DNA of 7,023 bases from Candidatus Sulfotelmatobacter sp. Lineage in GTDB: Bacteria; Acidobacteriota; Terriglobia; Terriglobales; Acidobacteriaceae. Positions 1 through 4,762 of this stretch are shown here, piece by piece. A program made the translations under genes and the position numbers. Each line of letters starts with the position of its first letter. Positions within the stretch are counted from its first letter, which is position 1. Where the stretch lies: positions 1 to 7,023 of the forward strand of contig JASICF010000333.1 in the NCBI GenBank assembly GCA_030044775.1, written 5' to 3'. The notes below the pieces were generated by a model that did no database searches, was not told the DNA's origin, and worked only from the letters and a program-made list of their open reading frames with translations.

Positions 1-1081
1 GGCCATCCCCCGCGCCAGTTCCACTGACTTGAATGTTCCCCAATATTTCCTCAAAATCCGGATTACCCGTAGGACCGGTGGAATAGGACTGCTCGACGAA
101 TTGCGCGTTCGAGCCCGCTGGCGGCGCTTCCACGATGAACTCGGCGCGTCCCGCAGGCGGAATCAAGATGGTTTGCTCGGTGCGGGGCGCAGCCAGAGGA
201 TAACCGTCGAGCGCGATCAACTCGAGCGGTTGCGCCACGCCATTGACTGATACCTGTAACGGCATGAACTCCTGCAGGGTCGCGTTCGCAACCCGCCAGA
301 ATTGCCGTTCGCCCGGCTTCATCTCGATAATCGGAGCCGACGGCGACTCCGGAGGAACCGCCAGGTGGAAATTTACGGTAATTTCGTACGGCCCAGGTAT
401 CCACGGAGCGAGATACTGCTGGCGAATGACGAAGACGCGTTCCGTAAGCCCGGCCACTTCAGGACGCAATTTGTCGATCCCTTCTACAATCAGCGCGCCG
501 GCTGCCCCACCATTCACCTGAAACTCCGTAAAGCCGTGGACGTGTGGATGGTACCAATACAGTCCCGGCGGCTGGCTGTCAGGAATTTTGATTTTGTATT
601 GAAAACCGGGAGATCCCGGCTGGATCAACGTCGTAAGCACATCATCCTGGTGACAGATGGGCGAAACTTTCATGCCGTGAAAATGAACGTTTGTCGATTG
701 CAGCGTGGCAGTTCCGCCATCCCCACAGGTCTGCCCCGTGGGCGCAGGCATGTGCATGATGCTGGTCGAATCAGAACTATTCACCGGAATGCTGTCTTTC
801 ACTTTCAACAGCAGCTCGTCGCCCTGATGAACCCGCAGCGTAGGCGCTTCTACAACTTCCGTAGGACTCTGGTACTTGTAGCAGTAATGTGTGTAGCCGA
901 ACTGGTCGACCGAATAGCCCATATCTAAATCTGCGCTGAGAACGCCGTTCTGGGAGACCAGGCTGAACGGATCCTGCACAACGGTACCGCTGGGCGGGCG
1001 CGGCGGGCACTGCGCCGCGGCGTGGAAAACAAACAATCCCCAAATGCTAAGCCCCAACAGAAAGTTAAAATTGCGTTGCAT
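1..1081 (-). CDS. Secreted multicopper oxidase, N-terminal 360 residues (runs off left edge)
   Basis: Multicopper oxidases oxidise a substrate at a type 1 copper and reduce O2 to water at a type 2/type 3 trinuclear copper site. Reading leftward from the ATG at 1081 the frame stays open to base 1, so the C-terminus is outside the window. Residues 1-24 form a signal peptide (basic start, hydrophobic core, AAA before Q24). The first two copper motifs are intact: HFH at residues 133-135 in NVHFHG, and HPH at 178-180 in YWYHPHVHG, the CueO-like form. Residues 75-200 fit cupredoxin domain 1 and about 215-350 the start of domain 2. Cysteines at 25, 67, 119 and 143 could form disulfides in an exported protein. 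AGAGG lies 8 nt before the start. The gene follows the propeller gene by 51 bp on the same strand, so co-transcription is likely. The substrate cannot be told: the third and fourth copper motifs, including the type 1 Cys, are not visible. Confidence 0.93.
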   Translation of the reverse strand, partial: MQRNFNFLLGLSIWGLFVFHAAAQCPPRPPSGTVVQDPFSLVSQNGVLSADLDMGYSVDQFGYTHYCYKYQSPTEVVEAPTLRVHQGDELLLKVKDSIPVNSSDSTSIMHMPAPTGQTCGDGGTATLQSTNVHFHGMKVSPICHQDDVLTTLIQPGSPGFQYKIKIPDSQPPGLYWYHPHVHGFTEFQVNGGAAGALIVEGIDKLRPEVAGLTERVFVIRQQYLAPWIPGPYEITVNFHLAVPPESPSAPIIEMKPGERQFWRVANATLQEFMPLQVSVNGVAQPLELIALDGYPLAAPRTEQTILIPPAGRAEFIVEAPPAGSNAQFVEQSYSTGPTGNPDFEEILGNIQVSGTGAGDG

Positions 1082-1089
1082 TCAATAAG

Positions 1090-1094
1090 CCTCT
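1090..1094 (-). promoter_or_regulatory. Ribosome binding site of the multicopper oxidase gene
   Basis: AGAGG on the minus strand, 8 nt upstream of the ATG at 1081. It supports that start, which also begins a good signal peptide. The 51-bp gap before the propeller stop codon shows no obvious promoter or terminator hairpin. Confidence 0.6.
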
Positions 1095-1132
1095 GGGCCG
1101 ATCAACTCACCCGTTTCCGCAAAAGCTGTGTC

Positions 1133-2311
1133 TTAGAACGACCGCGGCGGAAACGCTCCAATCGACAGTAATCCTCCGCTATTCGAATCGCTCACGGGCG
1201 ATGACGACAACTCTCCTAGCGTACACGTCGCTCCGCTTGAGGTCACCGCGACCAGCCCAATCGAGGAAGGCGCTCCATACTCCGCTACATAAATGGTGCC
1301 GCCCGTACCCGTATCACCGTCGAGTCCGAGCTCCGCCGTATACGACCAGTGGGAACTATATCCGCGAAGCTTGCCGGAAGTGCATCCCGGAGAAAGCTTC
1401 CCGGTGGAAACGTCAAACCAAGCCGCGCTGATCGAGTCGCCTTCCGTGTTGCTGATGTATAAGAGCGTCTCATCCGGACTCAAAAGAATATTGCTGGAAT
1501 TAATCTCTGATCCCAAACGGTAAACGGTGGTCTTGCCCAGCTTGCCCGAACTGATATCGGAAACCTCCACGACCGTAGCGGTCGAGGTGTCTCCGAAAAG
1601 CGCATAGCGACCGGTTTTCGTAATTTCCACGCTGTTCGGATAACTCGCACCTTGTGACTCGAAATACCCCGTTGAATTCTGTTCGTCACCATTCGAGATA
1701 GGAGTACCTGAGGAAATGTCGAACGATTCAAACGATCCATCCCCGTACGTTACAACCATCATATTTCCGCGCAGGGTCATGGCATCGATGAACCCGCCTT
1801 GCAGTCCGGCCACGGAAATATCGTTGATAAAAGTAAGACTGCAACCCGGCTCGACTTCGAATGTTCCAATCGTATTGGAAGTCGTAAAACTGGCGTATAA
1901 ATATTGGGCATTCACGGCCAGGCCAATCCCGTTGGCACTGCCGGAATCGGTCGGGGAACCGGAAGTGTTGCCGGCCACGGCGAGCGTGTTGATATCAATG
2001 CCGACAATATCGCCGGTGAGCGCGTTCGAGGCGTAAACGCATTCCTGCGTCCCGTTGGCAAGTACAGCGATGCGGTCGGTCGAAAAATAGCCCCCGGCGA
2101 TCCCCGCCCCGCCAGTCAGCACCCGCTGGTCGAGATGAAGAAAACCATTTTCGCCGATTACGTAAAAAGTGACGCTGCTCGATAAGGCGTCGTCGTCATT
2201 CGAAATGAGATAGCGAGGATGGCCAGTTGCAAAGGCAAAACCACTGAACGCGCAGATCCAGACCAGCAGCGCCAGGGAACGCCGCCTCCACAACTCAAAA
2301 CTCATTTGCAT
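1133..2311 (-). CDS. Secreted YncE/lactonase-like seven-bladed beta-propeller protein
   Basis: A 392-residue exported protein. Residues 1-28 are a signal peptide: three arginines at 9-11, a hydrophobic stretch 12-27, and likely cleavage after AFA. The rest is made of repeated four-stranded blades. The clearest blade is at about 275-308 (LSPDETLLYISN, then a D-x-S-TGKL end); others start near 130 (GIGLAVNAQYLYAS) and 225 (NSVEITKTGRYALFG). SSGKL at 254-258 and STGKL at 302-306 are the usual blade-end turns. Such propellers bind partners or small molecules, and some relatives are lactonases; I see no evidence for catalysis and assign none. Cysteines at 91, 157, 310 and 363 may pair outside the cell. 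I recall close relatives of this exact layout in Acidobacteria, unchecked. Start choice: AGGGG is 4 nt before M1 (2311) and 10 nt before M3 (2305), so either Met could be used. It probably shares a transcript with the multicopper oxidase gene. Confidence 0.87.
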   Translation of the reverse strand: MQMSFELWRRRSLALLVWICAFSGFAFATGHPRYLISNDDDALSSSVTFYVIGENGFLHLDQRVLTGGAGIAGGYFSTDRIAVLANGTQECVYASNALTGDIVGIDINTLAVAGNTSGSPTDSGSANGIGLAVNAQYLYASFTTSNTIGTFEVEPGCSLTFINDISVAGLQGGFIDAMTLRGNMMVVTYGDGSFESFDISSGTPISNGDEQNSTGYFESQGASYPNSVEITKTGRYALFGDTSTATVVEVSDISSGKLGKTTVYRLGSEINSSNILLSPDETLLYISNTEGDSISAAWFDVSTGKLSPGCTSGKLRGYSSHWSYTAELGLDGDTGTGGTIYVAEYGAPSSIGLVAVTSSGATCTLGELSSSPVSDSNSGGLLSIGAFPPRSF

Positions 2312-2315
2312 TCAT

Positions 2316-2320
2316 CCCCT
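2316..2320 (-). promoter_or_regulatory. Ribosome binding site of the propeller gene, ambiguous between two starts
   Basis: AGGGG on the minus strand. It is 4 nt from the ATG at 2311 and 10 nt from the in-frame ATG at 2305. An out-of-frame ATG (2315-2313) sits between. The choice changes the signal peptide by only two residues. Confidence 0.5.
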
Positions 2321-2354
2321 GGGAATCAGAACATTAAAAAAACGAACCTCTGAA

Positions 2355-2383
2355 GTTAAACATACGTTGCAGTCCGGCTTCAA
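2355..2383 (-). promoter_or_regulatory. Candidate sigma70-type promoter for the propeller-multicopper oxidase unit
   Basis: On the minus strand, TTGAAG (2383-2378; 4 of 6 to TTGACA) and TTTAAC (2360-2355; 4 of 6 to TATAAT) are separated by exactly 17 nt. Initiation would fall near 2348, giving a leader of about 37 nt before the ATG at 2311. It is the best-spaced pair I found in the 219-bp gap downstream of the MFS gene. Both boxes are imperfect, so this is a prediction from position and spacing. The rest of the gap shows only a short palindrome (TTGCGCAA, 2471-2478) and no convincing terminator for the MFS gene. Confidence 0.33.
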
Positions 2384-2530
2384 TCGTAATCGCACAGTTG
2401 TGGTAGGGAATAAAGGCTCTGAACGAAAGTATTTTGCACGCACAGAATTAGCGAGCGAATGGATAATCGGTTGCGCAAACAAGCCTTGAGTTTTGTCCGC
2501 AGGATTCGAGTTCTTGCGCCGGAGGCACGA

Positions 2531-3859
2531 TCACTCTTCCGTTTGTTGTTGCAGCGATGATGCGGCCTGGATTCCCGTTGCCACTTCCGGGATAATGCCG
2601 ATTTTCATGTAAATCGGCCGCACCAGGCGGCGCAGGACGGGCAGCTGCGATGCGAAGAGCGCGGCGCCGCCGATGCAGATCGCGCCTCCGATTGCCAACG
2701 TAAGGGGCGCGCCGATGCGGCTTGCGGCCTCTCCGGCGATGAGGCTGCCAAACGGCGCCACTCCCTGAAACGCCATCGAATAAAAACTCATCACCCGGCC
2801 GCGTTTCTTATCTTCCACGATGGTTTGCAGAATCGTGTTGCTGGCGGCCATCTGCTGCATGAAACAAAAACCAGTCACCACCAGCAAAAGCATCGAGAGC
2901 CACTGATACCGCGACAGCGAAAAGGCAATCAACGAAGCTCCAAATCCAGCGGCGGTCATGGGAATCACGCGACCCAATCCGAGCACGGTGCGTCGCGCGG
3001 CCAGCCTCACGGCTCCGATCAGTGCGCCAACCCCTGTGGCTCCCATGAGAAAGCCTAGCGTGTGCGCTCCGCCGTGCAGGATGCGTCCGGCAAAGATCGG
3101 CATCAGGGTCGTGTATGGCATGCCCACGAGGCTGACCAAAGCGAGCAACAGGAGAATCCACCAGATGGGATGAAATCCCCGGATGTACGTCCAACCGTCG
3201 CGCAGTTCGGAGAGAACGCTGCCGTGCTCGTGCTCACGCGGACGGACGACGACAACCATCGCCAGCAAGGAAGCGATGACAGCGAGATAGCTGAAGCCAT
3301 CGATCAAAAAGCAGTAGCCCTCGCCCGCGAGCGCGATCAAAAGACCGGCAACCGACGGACCGATCAGCCGCGCCGCGTTTACCAGCGAAGAATTCAGCGC
3401 GATTGCGTTGCCCAAGTCCTCAGAGTCTTCCACCATCTCGATGACGAAGGCCTGTCGCGCCGGCATGTCGAAGGCATTTACCGCGCCCTGAAACAAATTG
3501 AGGACAACGATCTCGTTGACGGTAATTATTTTGGTAAGAGCGAGGGCTGCCAGCGCAAAAGACTGCAGCATCGAGAGCGCCTGCGTGATCAACAAGACTC
3601 GATGCCGGTTCCACCGATCCACCCACACGCCCGCGAACGGTCCGAGAAACAGAACCGGGATCTGGCCTGCAAAACTCACCAGACCAAGCAGAAACGCGGA
3701 GCCGGTAAGCCGGTACACCAGCCAACCCGTGGCAACCCGGGTCATCCAGGTGCCAATTAAAGAAATTCCCTGCCCGCCGAAAAACAAGCGGTAATTTCTG
3801 TGGCGCAGAGCGCGCACAACAAGGCGCCAGTTGGTTTCTTTTCGCCTGCTCTGTGCCAT
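2531..3859 (-). CDS. MFS transporter, MFS_3/EntS-like exporter
   Basis: A 442-residue inner-membrane secondary transporter of the major facilitator superfamily, the branch that includes the enterobactin exporter EntS and many proton-coupled drug exporters. The hallmark loop between helices 2 and 3 is intact at 77-87 (G-V-W-V-D-R-W-N-R-H-R). The family signature FDMPARQAFV is at 130-139, and RGRVMSFYSM at 353-362 is the equivalent region of the second half. Hydrophobic stretches fit about twelve membrane helices, with a central basic/acidic loop near 206-222 and a polar tail from about 418. The length is normal for the family. ATG 3859 has a weak GAGAG 4 nt upstream and a stronger GGGGAG 11 nt upstream; no better start exists before helix 1. 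The gene diverges from the molybdenum oxidoreductase genes across 264 bp. The exported substrate cannot be named. Confidence 0.95.
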   Translation of the reverse strand: MAQSRRKETNWRLVVRALRHRNYRLFFGGQGISLIGTWMTRVATGWLVYRLTGSAFLLGLVSFAGQIPVLFLGPFAGVWVDRWNRHRVLLITQALSMLQSFALAALALTKIITVNEIVVLNLFQGAVNAFDMPARQAFVIEMVEDSEDLGNAIALNSSLVNAARLIGPSVAGLLIALAGEGYCFLIDGFSYLAVIASLLAMVVVVRPREHEHGSVLSELRDGWTYIRGFHPIWWILLLLALVSLVGMPYTTLMPIFAGRILHGGAHTLGFLMGATGVGALIGAVRLAARRTVLGLGRVIPMTAAGFGASLIAFSLSRYQWLSMLLLVVTGFCFMQQMAASNTILQTIVEDKKRGRVMSFYSMAFQGVAPFGSLIAGEAASRIGAPLTLAIGGAICIGGAALFASQLPVLRRLVRPIYMKIGIIPEVATGIQAASSLQQQTEE

Positions 3860-3960
3860 CTTTCTCTCAACTCCCCCAAAAATCCGGGTCGTGTGCCAGC
3901 CTGCTCTTGGCCCACCACGGAAATCCGCGCCTACTTGAGGTGCCGCGCTGCGTTTGATGT

Positions 3961-3990
3961 TTCAGACGCCCCTGCCGGTGAGCGTATAAT
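3961..3990 (+). promoter_or_regulatory. Candidate promoter of the molybdenum oxidoreductase unit
   Basis: A perfect TATAAT at 3985-3990 with TTCAGA (4 of 6 to TTGACA) at 3961-3966, spacer 18 nt. Initiation would be near 3997, leaving a leader of about 127 nt before the small-subunit ATG at 4124. The -35 box is weak, which suits an activated or otherwise regulated promoter. The -10 box overlaps the inverted repeat at 3980-4008. I could not find a comparably good promoter for the divergent MFS gene in the same 264-bp region. Confidence 0.5.
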
Positions 3991-4008
3991 TTTCCCACAG
4001 ATACGCTC
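3980..4008. promoter_or_regulatory. Operator-like 8-bp inverted repeat over the -10 element
   Basis: GAGCGTAT (3980-3987) and ATACGCTC (4001-4008) are perfect inverted copies separated by 13 bp. The match resumes after one mismatch with the G 3978/C 4010 pair. The arm centres are 21 bp apart, two helical turns, as expected for a dimeric regulator contacting one DNA face. The left arm contains the first three bases of TATAAT and the right arm lies just past the expected transcription start, so a bound protein would block polymerase. The regulator is not in this window. The repeat could also be chance. Confidence 0.45.
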
Positions 4009-4026
4009 TCATTTTCTTTACACGAT

Positions 4027-4063
4027 GCGCCGTGGGTTCCGGTTTCTTATCGGCGGACGGCGC
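4027..4063 (+). other. Leader stem-loop 1
   Basis: GCGCCGT (4027-4033) pairs perfectly with ACGGCGC (4057-4063). Inside, CCG (4039-4041) can pair with CGG (4051-4053) around a 9-nt loop. It lies in the predicted untranslated leader of the small-subunit gene, about 50 nt before its ribosome binding site. No T-run follows, so it is not an intrinsic terminator. Confidence 0.35.
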
Positions 4064-4077
4064 GAGAATCGCAACCT

Positions 4078-4097
4078 CAGCAAATTGAACTTTGCTG
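4078..4097 (+). other. Leader stem-loop 2
   Basis: CAGCAAA (4078-4084) and TTTGCTG (4091-4097) form a perfect 7-bp stem with a 6-nt loop, ending 15 nt before the GGAGG of the small-subunit gene. No T-run follows. It could affect translation initiation or mRNA stability; that is inference. Confidence 0.35.
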
Positions 4098-4112
4098 CTA
4101 CGAGTTCTTCCT

Positions 4113-4117
4113 GGAGG
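4113..4117 (+). promoter_or_regulatory. Ribosome binding site that fixes the small-subunit start
   Basis: GGAGG with 6 nt to the ATG at 4124. This strong site decides against the upstream in-frame ATG at 4025, which has no Shine-Dalgarno sequence, and against still earlier in-frame starts that overlap the MFS gene. Confidence 0.85.
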
Positions 4118-4123
4118 CATTCA

Positions 4124-4759
4124 ATGCCCGATTGGGACCCAAGGCGCAAACATCCTGAAGAGAGGCCGGACGATTCGGGTGTATCGCGGCGCGACTTTCT
4201 AAGAATTTCTGGCATCACCGCCGCGATTCCACTCGTCGCCAGCCCCAAGGTCGTGATGGCCGCCGGAGAACAGATCCCGGTGCACGGCCCGGGCAAGGTC
4301 GCGATGGAGTTCAGCATTAACGGGAAGCCGTACAAGGCGAATCTCGAGCCGCGCGTCACCCTGCTGGACGCGCTGCGCGATCAATTCGAGATCACCGGCG
4401 CCAAGCGCGTTTGCGATCGCGGTGAGTGTGGCGCATGCACAGTCCTCATGGATGGCAAAACCGTATACGCCTGCTCGGTGCTGGCCATTGAAGCGCAAGG
4501 CAAATCAATCGTGACGATTGAATCGCTGTTGCAGGATGGAACGCTGCATCCCATTCAGCAGGCGTTCGTGGAGAACGACGCATCGCAGTGCGGATTCTGC
4601 ACTCCGGGGTTCGTGGTCGCATGTAAGGCAATGCTTGATCGCAACGCCAATCCCACGCCTGAGGACATCCGGCACGGTTTAAGCGGAAATCTCTGCCGGT
4701 GCGGCACCTACGACGGAATCCGCAAGGCGATCGCGCAGGCCGCGCAGAAAGGAGCGTGA
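4124..4759 (+). CDS. Tat-exported [2Fe-2S] subunit of a xanthine dehydrogenase/aldehyde oxidoreductase-family enzyme
   Basis: A 211-residue small subunit that carries electrons from the molybdenum site through two [2Fe-2S] clusters. Residues 21-27 are a twin-arginine motif (SRRDFLR), followed by a hydrophobic stretch to about 40 and likely cleavage near 46-47, so the folded protein should be exported by Tat. The N-terminal plant-type ferredoxin domain has cluster ligands C97, C102, C105 and C117. The C-terminal helical domain has C156 and C159 (QCGFCTPG) plus C191 and C193 (CRCG). All eight cysteines are present at the usual spacings. The 20-residue polar stretch before the twin arginines is longish but normal for Tat signals. 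Relatives with such signals include the E. coli periplasmic aldehyde oxidoreductase subunit PaoA. The stop codon is 3 nt before the large-subunit start, so the two are surely one operon and made together. Confidence 0.96.
   Translation: MPDWDPRRKHPEERPDDSGVSRRDFLRISGITAAIPLVASPKVVMAAGEQIPVHGPGKVAMEFSINGKPYKANLEPRVTLLDALRDQFEITGAKRVCDRGECGACTVLMDGKTVYACSVLAIEAQGKSIVTIESLLQDGTLHPIQQAFVENDASQCGFCTPGFVVACKAMLDRNANPTPEDIRHGLSGNLCRCGTYDGIRKAIAQAAQKGA
4750..4754 (+). promoter_or_regulatory. Ribosome binding site of the large subunit, inside the small-subunit gene
   Basis: AGGAG, 8 nt before the ATG at 4763 and just before the small-subunit stop at 4757-4759. The arrangement favours translational coupling of the two subunits in equal amounts. 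Confidence 0.8.
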
Positions 4760-4762
4760 GCA

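Noticed and set aside
302..928. Long open frame on the plus strand opposite the multicopper oxidase (208 codons).
   Set aside because: The minus strand here encodes both copper motifs in one continuous frame; the plus frame is Arg-rich and featureless.
1007..1081. Possible lipoprotein signal in the multicopper oxidase because of C25 near the signal-peptide end.
   Set aside because: The residues before it are A-A-Q, and Gln at -1 does not fit a lipobox; cleavage after AAA by ordinary signal peptidase fits better.
2345..2357. Short hairpin followed by seven Ts on the minus strand, looking like a terminator for the MFS gene.
   Set aside because: The stem is only 5 bp with a G-T pair, sits about 175 nt past the MFS stop, and overlaps the candidate propeller promoter.
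2471..2478. Perfect 8-bp palindrome TTGCGCAA between the MFS and propeller genes.
   Set aside because: Too short to call an operator, and about 90 bp upstream of the candidate promoter.
3062..3760. Long open frame on the plus strand opposite the MFS gene (232 codons).
   Set aside because: It is very rich in Arg, Gln and His, has no recognisable motif, and lies wholly antisense to a well-supported transporter gene.
3800..4123. The small-subunit frame is open far upstream, with ATGs at 3800 and 4025 that would lengthen the protein.
   Set aside because: The 3800 start overlaps the MFS gene and neither ATG has a ribosome binding site. ATG 4124 has GGAGG at 6 nt and puts the twin-arginine motif at a normal distance.
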